NCBI GenBank assembly: GCA_023362775.1
Contig: JALMGJ010000011.1
Span: 25,405,501 to 25,469,500, forward strand
Origin: Charina bottae
Lineage: Eukaryota; Chordata; Lepidosauria; Squamata; Charinaidae
DNA length: 64,000 nt
Direction: 5' to 3'
The notes below the pieces were generated by a model. The model was given only the letters and a program-made list of their open reading frames with translations. It did no database searches and was not told the origin of the DNA. A program made the position numbers and the translations under genes. Numbering within the stretch: the stretch's first letter is position 1; each line of letters starts with the position of its first letter. Below are positions 23,165 through 35,817 of this stretch, in pieces.

Positions 23165-23641
23165 AGTTTCTACATAACTGGAGGGTACCATGTTGGGCAA
23201 GGATGGTCTAAGTATTTCCAGCATCCTCTTTTTGCTGTTAGATATTTCAAGTGTACAGGTCTTCTTTCTAACTAAGTTGGAGAGAAAAGTTCATTCAGAG
23301 TGTAAGAAAACATGTTTTCTCATTTACTGTGGGGATTGAAGGAGAAAGTATTGTAACCTTCAATTATCCCAAGACTGGTAATTAATGCTTCTCTTGGTTC
23401 AATCTCCTTTGGATTTTCATTTTCCAAGTACAAAAGAAAGTGAACCATTTTTAAATACACAAATATCTATTTGAAGTGAAGAAAGAATGGATACATATTG
23501 GATCTTTCAGATTGATTTCTGATAGGTTCCTCTTTTCTAAGGCCCACACCTATGAGCTCTTTTTTATCACAAGAGGTTTAATTAAGTTTGTCAATTAAAT
23601 AAGAATCCCAGTGTAGAAGAAAGATTTGACTTGCACTGAAA
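23165..23641 (+). promoter_or_regulatory. Presumed promoter and leader of V2R gene B
   Basis: Sequence upstream of gene B's ATG. The last 40 bp or so aligns with the leader of gene A, and a pyrimidine-rich ctcttttttatcacaagagg lies at about 23560. No TATA box or named olfactory promoter motif was identified, so the regulatory label rests on position only. Confidence 0.35.
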
Positions 23642-23859
23642 ATGGTGCTTGTAGTACCTTTGCTGGTAGCCCTGTTCTCTCCTAAAGCATGCAAGGCTTA
23701 TATTGTGAATTGTAAAATCCATATGCCTCATAAGCCACAGCATACGTATCATGAATCGGGAGACATTATAATTGGTGGCATAGCAACTCTAGGATCTTTC
23801 TTGGACAATGTTATAAGTTTCAGTGAAGAGCCCCCACCATCATTGCATGAAGACCTGGT
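23642..23859 (+). CDS. V2R gene B, exon 1 (start codon and signal peptide)
   Basis: The exon begins at ATG 23642 with a signal peptide (MVLVVPLLVALFSPKAC). It continues through HTYHESGDIIIGGIATLGSFL to EDLV, and stops in phase 2 at a GTAAGA donor. It is 218 bp, as in gene A, and the gaaGAAAGATTTGA leader just before the ATG is shared. It opens a predicted 874-residue receptor whose remaining exons are at 27556, 41666, 42755, 43626 and 44520 (with duplicate exons at 37159, 38252 and 39072). Gene B is the only V2R in the window with all six exon types. Confidence 0.9.
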
Positions 23860-24495
23860 GTAAGAACTTTTACTTTCCTATATTTTCTTAGAAGATTTAG
23901 CTGCCCTAAAGCTGCAGCCTAAAGAAGGATTAATTAGCTTAATGTAGAAAATACTCCTAGAATCATAGATACTGTAGTAATGGAGCTCCTTCTTCCCGAC
24001 ACTGTGGGCAGTGAATGTGCCACATCTTAGACTGGGTAAACTGTGAGTGCGTTGTGGATCTAAGTAAGGCTTAATTCTAAGTAATGTGATATGATCTCCC
24101 TATTTGTCTAATTACATTTTCAGAGTCTTCTAATTATTCATGTTTTCTTTCACTACTTCTGTATTGCACCAATTTATCTCAGCCTCATCTGATATCTCAC
24201 TTTCTGATTTAATTCCTGCACCTTTTATTTCTTCACTCAATAGATTTGCATTTTTAATTGAAGGACCTGTTTCATCTTCTACATGTGCCAGTGGCTTCCT
24301 TTTTTCTTTTTGTGGACCATATTTGACCATATTTGAGGTACAACAAATAATGAAACATGTGAAGGTCCCACTTTTCTTTTTATTATGTTTTAATTCTTTT
24401 TAAAAAATTTATTATCTTGTTCTAAATCTTAATACATTATGTTGTTTTGATGCAGTAATATTTATATAGTATTGATTTAAGATTATTAACACTCT
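23860..24495 (-). other. Intron 1 of gene B, possible L1 ORF1 or ORF2 scraps
   Basis: A minus-strand ORF (24330-24130) reads KKRKPL.., lysine- and glutamate-rich, and could be a scrap of a LINE. Similarity is too weak to name. Nothing else is recognised. Confidence 0.25.
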
Positions 24496-24507
24496 AATGT
24501 TTAGAGA

Positions 24508-25520
24508 CACTAACCCACACTAACCAAGTGCTCCACTACCCTACCTCACAGAAGAGGAGCTGGGTAAGAACACTATTCAGATGAGCACAAACACACTGCA
24601 GCAACCCAGAACGCCAGAAAAAGGAAACAGACCACTTATATAGCATCTTCCAGCAAAATGGATATCCACGCAACTTTATCAAAAAGTGCCTGACCACTCA
24701 ACCCAACACAGCAAAACCAACAGAAGCTATGAAAAGGATTACACTGCCATACATCAGAAACATCTCAGAAAGTACTAATAGACTGTTACAACCACACGGC
24801 ATCACTGTACCACACAAACCAACCAAAACCCTTCAGAACATCGTAAGTAAACCAAAAGACCCAGTAGCCCAAGAAGAAAAAACAGGAGTTATCTACAACA
24901 TACAGTGTAAGGACTGTAACAGCCACTATGTAGGACAGACTGGCAGAAGACTAGCAGAACGCATCCATGAACACCAACTAGCAGTCAGAAGACATGATGA
25001 AAACTCCTTAATCTCACAACACATGGACAGACTTAACCATACTTTCAACTGGGAAACTGTGAGCATATTAAACCAAGCCAAATCCAAAAATGCTAGAGAA
25101 TTCCTGGAAGCTTGGCACTCAGACAAAGCAGCCATCAACAGACACATAGAGGTAAACAACATTTACATACCATTCATAAGAGACAATAGAAAAGCCAGAA
25201 GACCAGAATACCTTTTGGCCAGCAATCAACAAGATATGCAAAGATTAACAGCAAGATTAGCAGCAGAGGAGCAATCAAACAACACAATAGACCCTAATCA
25301 AGGAACTATTAACTCAGTCTATCAACCAAACAGCACACAACAACCCAATCAAGGTACTACCAAGGAGAGTACAAGACCCCCACCAACACAAGCAGGACAA
25401 GCCAGGGTATATAAACAGAGAGCAAGTTCCATTCCCTTTTCGCACTGAAGATGTTGCCTACCCTGGCAATGAAATGTCTGCAAGAAAACAACAAGGCTCA
25501 GAGACCACCAAGGACTCCAC
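24508..25520 (+). mobile_element. Penelope-like element of a second family, 5'-truncated
   Basis: The ORF at 24729-25448 encodes the C-terminal part: KRITLPYIRNISESTNRLLQ, then a GIY-YIG endonuclease (TGVIYNIQCKDCNSHYVGQT, GRRLAERIHEHQLAVRRHDE, SQHMDRLNHTFNWETVSIL). The insertion is bounded by AATGTTTAGAGA at 24496-24507 and 25521-25532, a 12-bp target duplication. It is a different PLE family from 16508-19398, and the same as the fragment at 51531-53881. It lies in intron 1 of V2R gene B. Confidence 0.9.
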
Positions 25521-25532
25521 AATGTTTAGAGA

Positions 25533-27555
25533 GCTTAGACTGTTAAGGATAAAATAAAAAGAGTTATTATATCGATATTAATTACAATTTAGGGTATCAG
25601 TGTCAATGAGTGTAAGATTATTTGACTTTTTCATCCAGAACTATGTTTTTTAAAAAACCCACTACAGATTTCATCAAAGTATTTGTTGTTTATTGTTGTA
25701 CAATAAAGGTTTCATTTTTAAGCTGATTATTTAGTATTAAGGTCTCAATTGTTAGAAGCCAGACTATAAATGATTATTTTGCCATCCTGCATGATGTATT
25801 GTCTGCATGAGAACCATTCTTGCTTGAATTTTGTTAAACTTCTGTTGTGAATATATGCACAATAAATTGTGATGTTTCTTGTTGACATTTTTTCCCTGAA
25901 AATATACCTAGTAAGAAAAGGTGTGGTTTCATTTCAAATTTAAATTCCAGAATTTCCTGTATTGTCCTATGTATATCTTTACAGTACTTTGGGTTTTTTT
26001 TTTCATGTCCAGCACATGTGGTAAAACTTTCCATCTGTTTCATGGCATTTCCAACATTTATTATTGTATGATTTGTTTATATTATTGAGGGTGCAGTATA
26101 CCATCTGTAAAATATTTTAAGGTTCCACTTTTCTAAAACCCAGGGTTGCATCCAGACTGAATCATATTAAAAATGAATCCAAGGAAGGAAATTGGGCTAC
26201 AAGTTTATCGCAAAAACTTTAAACCCTCATGATTTAATTATCTTCAGTACTGGAATCATTCGAGACCTTTTTAAATTCCCTCAGTATTAACTTCAATCTT
26301 TCTTTTTTCTCAGTTTTCTAAAAACTACCTTGTATTCAAGACTCTAAATTTATAGAGCTTCTTTTCATAAAGTAGATCTCTGATTCATCTCTTCCTACTG
26401 GGATTAATTCTGAAGCAATTTTCTTTTTCCAATTTGATGATCAATTTTCAATGTGAGGATAGAACTTGGTTCTATTCATAAACGAAATCCCTACTTAGCC
26501 ATGAGTTATGGCCCCACCACCTATAATCACTTTTGGATTGGGTTTATGTTAAGCAATATTGAGAAGCAATTTTAAAATATGAGCACACCATCTAAGGTGC
26601 TTTGTTCAATCTTATAGACAACCTTAATGGTAACAACCAAAAAGGCGTGGCTTAATGTGTAAAACTACTATCTCTGAAATTCTTCTCTTTCTAAATATAT
26701 CATTATATTCACCTTTGATGTGCTATGTCTATTAATGAGTGACATATATCTTTCTGCATGATTAATTTTGAATGTAAGACAAACCATGTTTTGATTCTTT
26801 CTTTTGAGAATGAATTTTGTTGTACATTCACATTTATTTCTAAGAAGATGATCTCTGATTTCCTAAAATACTAGGCTGTAAAGTACAGAATTTAACATTA
26901 GAAAATAAGAATGTATTGGAATGAAGTTATATTTATCTTTTTAAAAATAACATTCATTCCTCTTTTTACTTTATTGTATGTACATGCTACCTTTCACAGG
27001 ATGCATTTATACAAAATACAGTAGTTGAGGATCTTCTCTTTTACACTCACATCCATTTCTTCAGAGATACCATATTACCTAAGAGACTAGATTGTAATAT
27101 AATAAATTATATAATGGTAAATAATGTATAAGAATATTATTATACTGATGCCTCTTCTTGATTTATTTAATTTATAAATTTAATTTATTTAGCCATAGAA
27201 TTGTAGAGGTCTTTCAGGAAATCAAACAATGAGGCATAAACCATCTATCACATCAAAGCCGTCAAGAAATAAGTAATGGATCCGATCTTTTTAATATTTA
27301 AATTGTATGCTCTAGAGTCTGCAATCTTTTCTAACTGATACTTTTTATCAAGGGAATAGAGAATTAACTTTTTATATTTCTCATTTCTGCTCTAGGAGTA
27401 TTGTCTCACTCGGGAAATCTAATCACTTTCAGAAAGTTAAATATTATAAAATTACAGTTATAAGAAAGAGGCACATTAAGCTTGGTTTTGCTTCTTTTGC
27501 TTTCCTTTCATGAAAGCTATAAATATTTTTACATAGAGTTTATTTTCTATCGTAG
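25533..27555 (-). other. Intron 1 of gene B with L1 ORF2 C-terminal relic
   Basis: Between about 26160 and 25830 the minus strand gives CWKCHETDGKFYHMCW and IQEILEFKFEMKPHLFLLGI, the cysteine knuckle and end of L1 ORF2, with stops and shifts. From about 26200 to 27555 I recognise no gene or repeat; the sequence is AT-rich intron ending in the exon 2 acceptor. Confidence 0.5.
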
Positions 27556-27847
27556 TTTGCTGCCTAAGAATTACCAACACATCATGGCCCTGGTATTTGC
27601 AGTGAAGGAGATCAATGAAAACCCTCATCTCTTACCCAACATCACCTTGGGTTTCCACATCTATGACAGTCACATCAGTGCCCAGAAGACCTACCATGCC
27701 ACAATGTTACTGCTTTACAACCTGAAGCACTTTGTTCCTAACTACATCTGTGGCATCCAGAATAATCTGACTGCAGTGATTGGGGGAATGGACTCCAAAA
27801 CCTCAATTGAAATTGCAAGTATCTTGGATAACTACAAGGTTCCACAG
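27556..27847 (+). CDS. V2R gene B, exon 2
   Basis: This 292-bp exon begins one base into a codon after a ctatcgtag acceptor. It encodes LLPKNYQHIMALVFAVKEIN, LLPNITLGFHIYDSHISAQK, TYHATMLLLYNLKHFVPNYI, CGIQNNLTAVIGGMDSKTS and ends YKVPQ before gtagag. It is in frame with exon 1 (phase 2 to phase 1) and intact. It forms the first strand-helix layers of the ligand-binding lobe. It must splice over 9.3 kb to the upstream exon 3 (37159) or 13.8 kb to the downstream exon 3 (41666). Confidence 0.92.
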
Positions 27848-29936
27848 GTAGAGTATATCAGCCTCAGATTATGTCTAACTATTGGAGCACAATATCATTT
27901 CTTACTTTTCTAGTTGTTCAAGATTTTTTTAAAATCTGTAAATCAGAGAATGCAAATGGAATTTTTATTAACAGTATTTCCACATGATATGTGTTTCCAC
28001 ATTACTTTATTTTTAAAAAAGCTTAAGGCAATTTATAGTATTTTTAGCCGAAAGGAAGCAAGTGTAAATAATAGTACGAATGAAAAACATTGATTATGAT
28101 TTACTGAAGTGTAATGATTTAATCTTGTGCAGCATCTGGTGTACCATCTCAAAGTCTAAGATAAGGTAGTTGAATAAGGTTTGTTCTCTAGACATGATCT
28201 GTTAGACGATATGAAAGCCAAAGGGAGAGAGAAGAAGAGAATACTTACTGCCTTTTCCTCTAGAGAAAGAGAAGGAGGCAAAACTAATGAACGAATGAAA
28301 AAGGAACACAGAGTTACAGGAAACTGAATGGCTGTTTCTTTGAAATTATTTATATTTGCAGATTTCTAAATTAAGCTGAGTATAATGCATATATTCCTAA
28401 ATTGGGAGCTCATCTAGCTTTAAAGTAAATATATCTTCCCATCCATTCATATTAATCAGGGGCATTTCTTTAAACCTCATTTAACCATCTTCTTCAATTA
28501 GAAACATGGTGAAAGGTATGACAACACACTTTTATCATGTGTTTTTTCTAACTACACCATCACCATTTTCCTGATACACTGCTTAAAATAATGAAATTGT
28601 ACATGGGTGTCATAATTTTCCATATAAGAATACCTTTCATTAATTCTTCACACCCATACCACTATACTGTAGTAGAGAGTTTTCCAAATTGTGTGTCGGG
28701 ACACGTTAGTGTGTCGGCTGCAGTGTCTGGGTGTGTCACGGCTGCTGCTGCCTCCAAGCCCTGCCAGGATTCCACGCAGGTCCTAGTGCCTGCCTTGTGC
28801 CCTGCTGTAAGAGTGTGTCGCGAAATGATGCATGTCTAAAAAGTGTGTCACCAACATGAAAAGTTTGGAAAGCTCTGCTTTATTACTATGAAGATCTCCT
28901 TGAAGTTGATCCATCTAGCTTTCTTGGCAACAAGATTGATGTGTTTCTCCTTTCCTGTCTCCTGTTTTCCATTTCCCCTTCCAGCCTACATCCCTGGGAT
29001 TTTCTTAACTGTCTTAAATGAATCATTTAAAAAAATATTTTAAATACAAATATGTAATTTTTTTGAAAATTGTCCTTTTTTAATTTTAAAACCATAGTGT
29101 AGAAGTGCAACAAGAGAATGGATGCAATTCAAATGAGAATTTAATAGATTAATGTATTCCATTACTTTCGTGCTGCATTTAAGTGTGAATTGATGACTTT
29201 AAATTCCACCTTCATCCCTCTCTAGGTTTCACTTAAGTAATTTTTGGTTTATTACTTCCTTTGGGGAGATATTTCCGCAATGAATTTTCACATAATCATA
29301 TTTGTATCCTTAAAGCTGTAGAGAAAAATATTCATTTATGCTATGTTTGACTAGGGTTATACTCACCACCTGTCTGTCTACCTTGCTGCTGCTTGTCCTC
29401 TCCCCTTTCCTTCCATCTTTCCCAGCATTGGAACCTTCTCCAGAGATCTAGGTCTTCACATAATGTGTCCAAAGTAGGATAGTTTCAGCCTGGTCATTTG
29501 TGCCTCGAGTGAGAAGTCTGGGTGAATTTGTTTGATGTATAGAAAAAAATTTATACGCCATCTGATTCCATAGCTTCTGAGAAAGCCACATGAAAGCATT
29601 TCATAAATACCACTGAAAAAAAATCATGAACATTGTTAAAACAGCACTGAGGGCAAGTACTTCAGAGCCCCCAAATCTGTTGAAATAGCAGCACCTTTAT
29701 AGTCTTCCTGAACTGATAACTTAGTTTACCCTTTCTCAATTTTATTAATAACAAATAGTCGTTATTACAGTCACTGACCAGTACTATATACTGTGTAGTT
29801 TGACAACTAAAATTATAAATTTCAAGTAAAAATATAAACTTTAATGAAATAGCAGTAAATACAATACAAACTATATGCTAATAGGGAGACTACAAAAAAA
29901 CATACAAGAGACCAGGAAGTAAAATATTTATCAACA
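27848..29936. other. Intron 2 of gene B, start of the duplicated block (copy 1)
   Basis: Sequence at about 28535-28605 aligns with 40200-40270, and 28978-29285 aligns with 40765-41085. This places the left boundary of the exon 3-5 tandem duplication near 28530. The interval 28610-28975 contains a hAT-like MITE and has no match in the second copy. From 29290 to 29936 there is AT-rich DNA with no gene. Confidence 0.7.
28680..28884. mobile_element. hAT-like MITE (tgtgtcgcgacac family)
   Basis: The left end gttttccaaattgtgtgtcg and right end caacatgaaaagtttggaaa form imperfect inverted repeats rich in gtgtcg/gacac. A shorter relative is at 20836-20990. The termini are typical of non-autonomous hAT elements, but I could not define an 8-bp target duplication with confidence. 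Confidence 0.6.
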
Positions 29937-30184
29937 TTTATTTATTTATTTTATTTCTCTTCTATCCTGCCATTATTATTTTTATAAATAACTCAAGGTG
30001 GCAAACATACATAATACTCCTTCCTCCTCCTATTTTCCCCACAACAACCCTGTGAGGTGACTTGGGCTGAAAGATAGTGAGTGGCCCAAGGTCACCCAGC
30101 CAGCTTTCATGCCTAAGGCGGGACTGGAAATCACAGTCTCCTGGTTTCTAGCCCAGAGCCTTAACCACTAGACCAAACTGGCTC
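29937..30184 (-). mobile_element. Sauria-type SINE, nearly full length
   Basis: On the minus strand the element reads GAGCCAGTTTGGTCTAGTGG (A box), then a B-box region, ctgggtgaccttgggccact, cctcacagggttgttgtggg and gccaccttgagtt. It ends in an (AAAT)n tail at 29937-29955. This is the canonical order of the squamate tRNA-derived SINE. It lies in intron 2 of gene B. Confidence 0.88.
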
Positions 30185-30207
30185 TATATAGGTGGTATGT
30201 ATGTATG

Positions 30208-30537
30208 TGTCAGGCGCTTCTCAGTTGCAGACGTTTCTCCACAGAAATGACTTTACCTCAGCTCTTTCAGTAAGTAAACGGTTTATTGATTAACATGAGT
30301 AAGCACAGTAAAGGCACGACTGGTCCCCTGGTTCCCTGCTCGGGTTTATATACCCTTCTGCCAGAGCACTGGCCCCTCCCAGCTGCGGGCTTCCATCTGG
30401 TCCGCTTTCAGTCTTCCCTCTGGTTCTCCTGGTGTCAAGGTTAAAAGTTCATCATCCATGAGGCGTAGCTGGCAGTTGCTAATGCTGGCTGTGGTATAGG
30501 GGATGGCAGGACCCTTGGGCATGCCAGGGTTCTGACA
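30208..30537 (-). repeat. Gypsy 3' LTR (element on minus strand)
   Basis: A 330-bp LTR with TG...CA ends, identical to 35818-36147 except for three base differences. A purine-rich tract (GAGGGGAGAGGGGAGG on the minus strand, just right of 30537) is a good polypurine tract. Confidence 0.93.
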
Positions 30538-33500
30538 TGCCGCCCCCCCAAGACCTCCCCTCTCCCCTCATGCTCCGTCCCGGCTCCTGTTGCATGTAGT
30601 TGGTGCTTGTAAAACCTGTTAAAGAATTATATCTCGTTAGGCTGGGAGTCACCGGTGTTTGTCGGGGAAATTTGCGGTGAAATTTTCTAATCAAGTCTGG
30701 GGCCTGCATGTGTTCCACTGCTACCCATTCCCTGAACCCTACTGGCAAGTGCAACCACTTTACCAGGTATTGCAACTTCCCCCTGTGTATACATGAATCG
30801 CAAATGTTCTCAATCTCAAAGTGCGGCTCCCCGTTCACTGAGGTAGGTGCTGGGTCCCTTGTTGTAAGATGCCACTGATCTGATGGGAGGTATCGTTTTA
30901 GGAGGCTGATATGGAACACCGGGTGGACTTTCCTCAACGATTTTGGAAGTTGCAGGCGTGCAGTTACCGGGTTGATGACTCTGACGATAGGAAATGGCCC
31001 GATAAACTTTGGGGCCAACTTGCGAGACGGTTGCGTAGACCGCAAGTTCTTGGTGGATAAATATACTTTATCCCCTTCGCGAAGTTCCCTTTCCAGTGCA
31101 CGTTTTTTGTCCGCATATTTTTTGTAGTCGTCTTTCGCTTCCTTAAGCGTTTGAAGCATGACAGGCCAGTTGCTAGTTATCTTGGCTATCCATTTGTCTG
31201 CCTGTAGTGGGGCATGGCCGTCCGTCCTCTGAATCATGCCCACCTCCGGGATAGCCAAAAAGTCCTGGCCTGTGGCTATTTTGAACGGAGTGAACCCCGT
31301 GCTGTGGTGCACTGAGTTGTTGTACGCCACTTCCACAAAAGGTAGCAAGTCCACCCAGTCATCCTGCTGATAGCTTATGTAACACCTTAAATACTGTTCT
31401 AAGATGGCTACCAGTCGTTCTGACGCCCCATCCGTGCACAGGTGGAAAGCGCTGCTCAAGCCCTGTTCAGACCCAATTAGCCGAAGAAACGCCCTCCAGA
31501 ATTTCGAGGTAAACGTGCTCCCTCGATCGCTAATTATCCGTTCAGGTGCCCCATGTAAATGGTATACATTTTGCGTGAGGAGCCTGGCCAGCTTGGCTGC
31601 TGTCGGTATCCCTTTGCAGGAGATGAAATGAGCCTGTTTTGAGAACAGGTCCGTGATCACCCACACTGCCATTTTTTGTTTGCTCTCGGGGAGGTCGACT
31701 ACAAAGTCCATGGCTATCTGTCGCCATGATTGCAACGGGTCAGCCACGGGTTCCAGAAGTCCTTTGGGCTTACCTGTGGCCCTTTTTGCCGTAGCACACA
31801 CAGGGCAGGTACCTACATAGTCTTTTACGTCCTTACGTAGTGTGGGCCACCAAAACGTGCTCCTGACCAGGTGCAAGGTTTTCACGAAACCAAAGTGTCC
31901 TGCTGCCTTGTGGTCGTGAGTGATCGCTAGGACACGTTTCCGCATGGTGTCAGGTACGTACAACTTATTGTTATTCCACCACCTTCCATCCTTCTCCTGC
32001 AAGAGGTGTTTGTTTTCGCCCCACCAGGTGTCTTGTGTTTTCACCGCCTGTATCTCAATCTCCAATGGATTGAGCGCTGTAGACACCGTATTGTCCTCTC
32101 GAGCCACTGCCACGTGTCCCACCTGACTGGTACTTGAGGGCTTGTGTGGGAATAGGGTTTCTGTTATGTTTTCCGCTTTCCCATTGTGTTGAGGCAGCCG
32201 CGATAATGCATCTGCCAGGTAGTTCTTCCCCCCCAGAAAGTACCTCACGGTGAAGTTGAAGCGACTGAAGAATTTGGCCCATCTAAGTTGTTTTGGGTTT
32301 AATTTCCTGGGCGATTTCAGTGCTTCCAAGTTTTTATGGTCGGTCCAAGCTTCAAACGGGACTGATGCCCCTTCTAGCAGGTGCCGCCATGTAGCCAACG
32401 CGTGTCAGACTGCGAATGCTTCCTTCTCCCAGACATGCCATCGCTTTTCTGTGTTTGAGAATTTTTTAGATATATACGCACATGGTCGTAGTTTGCTGTT
32501 CTCATCTGCCTGCAGCAGTATTGATCCTATCGCGTTGTTCGATGCGTCTGCATGGATAATGAACGGGTGTTTCAGGATAGGCTCAGCCATGAACAGAGCT
32601 TTGAGCTCTTCAAAGGCCTCCTGGCATTCTGGGGACCATTTAATTTTGGTGCCTGGCCGTTTAGCTTGTGTGCCACCGCCGCTTTTCGTCTTTAACAAGT
32701 CTGTTAGCGGCAGCGCTATCTGCGTGAAATTCCTGATGAAATCCCTATAGAAATTTGCGAAGCCGATGAACGCCTGCAGTTGGCGCCTGGTCTGAGGAGG
32801 TTCCCACCCCACTACTGCTTGCACCTTGGCAGGGTCCATTTCTATGCCTTTGCTTGAAATCCTGAACCCCAGGAAGTCCAGCCTCTCTTGATGGAATTCA
32901 CATTTATCCAATCTGACATAGAGTTTGGCGTCCAATAATTTTTTGAGGACTGCTTTCACCAGCTGTGTATGTTCTGCTAGGTCCTGGGAGAAGATCAGGA
33001 TGTCATCTAAATAGACTATCACCCCCCCGGTACAGGAACTCGTACAATACTTCATTTATTAGTTTCATAAAGATCCCTGGTCCCCCCGCAATCCCAAATG
33101 GGAGGACCCTGTATTGAAACGAGCTGAGTGGACAGTTGAATGCCATCTTCCACTTGTCCCCTTCTCGTATCCGGACTCTGTAGTAGGCTTCTCTCAGGTC
33201 TAATTTGGTGAAAATTTTACCCTTAGCCAGTTGTGCCAGCATGTCCTTTAAAAGTGGGAGGGGGTATTGATTAGTGACTGAGATGGCATTCAGTCCTCTA
33301 TAATCCGTGCATAGCCGGAGCGTGCCATCCTTTTAATTACGGAACAAGACGGGGGCCGCCAAGGGGGAATTCGCTGGTTCAATGAAGCCCCTCGCCAAGT
33401 TTTTATCCACAAATTTCCGCAGCTCTTGGAGCTCCCGCTGGGTCATAGCATACATTTTTGGTTTTGGAAATGTGGCCCCAGGGATTAGCTCGATGGCGCA

Positions 33501-34106
33501 GTCCGTTTTCCTATGAGGCGGTAAGAGGTCACACTCTTGCTTACTGAAGACCTCTCTGACAGGCACGTAAGCTCGTGGGAATGTTATCTGTGCCTCAGTT
33601 TGTGATCCCTTTCCCCTCACCATGCCTGCTGCCCCTGATTCTACCCTATTCTCCCCGATGTCCCTAGTGTCAGCATCGTATTTCCTGTCAATGAATTCCA
33701 TCTCCCCTGACACCCAATCAATGTGGAGGTTCCGTTCTCTAAGCCATTTGAGACCCAGGATGATGGGCTGCATGGAGATGGGCGCCACAACAAACCGCAG
33801 TGTTTCTTGATGTGAGCCAATCGACATCCTAACTGCCTCTGTGAAATGCCTTGCGGGGCCCCCCTTCATTTCTGTCCCGTCGAGCTGGCAGAACGTGATC
33901 GGTGACTTTAACTTAGAGAGTTTTAGTCCCATGTTCCTAGCCACTGATGGGTGCATTAAGCATCTAGTGCACCCTGAGTCCAGCATTGCTACGCCAACAA
34001 CCTGCTTCCCCCCATCCAAGGTCTCTAACTGTACCTTGATTTGCATTGTGGGGCAGTCCTCAGATGTCAACGTGTTGCTACGCCCGTTACTGCAGGCCTG
34101 TCCCAC
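30479..34106 (-). pseudogene. Gypsy pol: protease, RT, RNase H, integrase, chromodomain
   Basis: Minus-strand domains in order: aspartic protease (VAMLDSGCTRCLMH, near 34000); RT with [25 protein letters not shown] and YLDD (33240-33000); RNase H (WTDHKNLEAL, YLADALSRLPQ, near 32340-32190). Then integrase with a zinc-binding region (HDHKAAGHFG ... CPVC, near 31930-31790), catalytic stretches MDFVVDLP, DRGSTFTSKFW and SERLVAILEQYL. Last is a C-terminal chromodomain (YLVKWLHLPVGFREWVAVEH, about 30770-30700). Breaks are an in-frame TAA near 33332, a shift in a seven-G run near 33021-33027 and an in-frame TGA near 32405. The frame ends inside the 3' LTR. As it stands it cannot make an intact polyprotein. 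Confidence 0.9.
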
Positions 34107-35740
34107 GGCGCACTTTAGGACAGGCCGTTGGCGTTTTCCGCCGGCCGGAATTCCTCATCCGTAGAGTCGCCTGATGATGACCTCGGTTCAACGTACTTTC
34201 GCCGCTCTGATGCTGCTTTGGCTGTTGACTGTTTGGAGGGGGGGTCTTGCGTGGCTTTTCTCCGAGTCTGGGCCTTTCAGGTGGGTGGGTGCAGTCGTTG
34301 CTTCTGTGCCCCTCTCTCCCGCACCTAAAACATAAGTTATTCCGGGCCCGCCATTCCTTTTCCTCTGCCCAGGGTTTTCTGCCATGTTCCTTCTTATGAT
34401 AGACCTGGTTGGTTTGCCGTGGCCTTCCTGGGTATTGAATTTGCCGGTAGGAGCGTATTCGCATCCTCTTGGTCTCTACTTTTCCTGCTAACTGGACCCA
34501 TTCATCCAGTGTCTCTGGGTCCCCTCTTCCAGCTGCCATTTCCAGTATCTCAGGTCTTAGTCCCATCTGAAAATACTCAACCTTAAACGATTCAGGCCAG
34601 TTTGGGAGGCGGCTGACCAACTTCTTGAATTCAAGGGCGTATTCTGCCACTGTCCAGTGTCCTCGTCGCAGTCTTTGGATCTCCCTTGGGGGAGTTGGGC
34701 GGTGATAAATCCAATAAATAAATAAAAAATAAATAAATCTCCGTTTTTGCTGACATCCTGGACAGGGTGTCTTCGAACCGCTTACGTAGAGCCTTCATGA
34801 AGCAGCCAAAGTCATGAAGTTCTGGCGCCCCGGTGTCGTGAAGTACCGCCAGCCATTTAGCAGCTTCTCCAATCAAGAAGTTTGAAACATACCGCACCTT
34901 CGCCTCTTCATTCAAAAACAGTCTTTCAGATTCTTCCATGAACCCCCGCACGTGGTTCAGGAAGCATGCAAGCTTCTCTGGGTCCCCATCAAATGTGGTC
35001 TTTAATTTTGCCACGATGGTAGGTTTGTGCCAGCGACTAGTCACGAGGTGACACCCATAGCTAGGCTGTGCCGGTGGTTCATCGCCTTCCTCCTCATATG
35101 CCTCATCCTAGTCCTCACTTCCCCTGGTGCTTTCTGCTGCACCTGCTTCCTCAGGTTGGTTGCGTGCATACTGTGCGCTGTGGTCACTCTCACGGCTCTG
35201 GGGCCCTCTCAATAAGCTTTCCACTGCAGCTTGGATTGCCGTCAGTTTGGCATCCATGCCTTCAAGCCCCAGCTCCATCCTGGCTGCCCTGTCCTCCAGC
35301 GCCATGATCCGTTGTGACTGCGTGATCCACGGCTTCGCTGTAGGTTTTCGTGGGACTGGGACCATACCCCTGCCCACTCCAATCGACCAGTCCGCCGTCG
35401 CATTGTATGTGCGCAGAGTGGGGGGTGCGGGGGGGGAGGATTGCCTTTTGTCTTTTGTGGTTCCGGTGCTGCCAGCGGTTCCGCCGCAGCGGGTTGGGGC
35501 GATGTGACTTCCTTGGTGATTTGGAGTTCCTCGCTTCTCTCCATATTCCCTGCACCGCACATTCTCTGTCGCCGGGAACTGTCGTCCTCTTCCGTTGTCC
35601 GGGTCGCTCTGACGATTCCTTCAGCTCTTTCACGCTCTTTTTTTTTTTCCGCTTCTTCGGCCTGCTGGCTTCCCCAGCTGCGCTTGGCCTGGCAATCCCC
35701 GGTCTCCGCTCCTCTTCTGCCTTCTTCTCGATGTGAGCCG
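34087..35740 (-). pseudogene. Gypsy gag, disrupted by a short LINE-tail insertion
   Basis: The minus strand encodes a capsid-like region (TTFDGDPEKLACFLNHVRGF, RYVSNFLIGEAAKWLAVL, 35044-34740) followed by AEYALEFKKLVSRLP and a CCHC zinc knuckle (CFRCGREGHRSNDC, near 34330). A 52-bp LINE 3' tail inserted at 34685-34736 shifts the frame between the two halves. The gag and pol frames overlap by 20 nt at 34087-34106, which could be a natural programmed shift. The upstream Pro-rich region (35560-35100) is probably the gag N-terminus. Confidence 0.8.
34685..34736 (+). mobile_element. Very short CR1/L2-like LINE 3' tail inserted in gag
   Basis: The segment cttgggggag...ggtgataaatcc plus an (AAAT)n tail matches the 3' end of the LINE at 12701-16500. 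ATCTCC flanks it at 34679-34684 and 34737-34742 as a target duplication. Insert plus duplication add 58 bp and break the gag frame. Confidence 0.75.
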
Positions 35741-35817
35741 ATCTCTACCTCAGAGCTTACCCGATGATTTCTGGGTTTGCTCCTGGGAAAATCAGCTGAG
35801 ATTGAGTCATGCCTTTT

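Noticed and set aside
27482..27555. In-frame extension of gene B exon 2 upstream to ATG-like codons
   Set aside because: It is intron; the AG acceptor at 27555 gives the conserved 292-bp length and phase.
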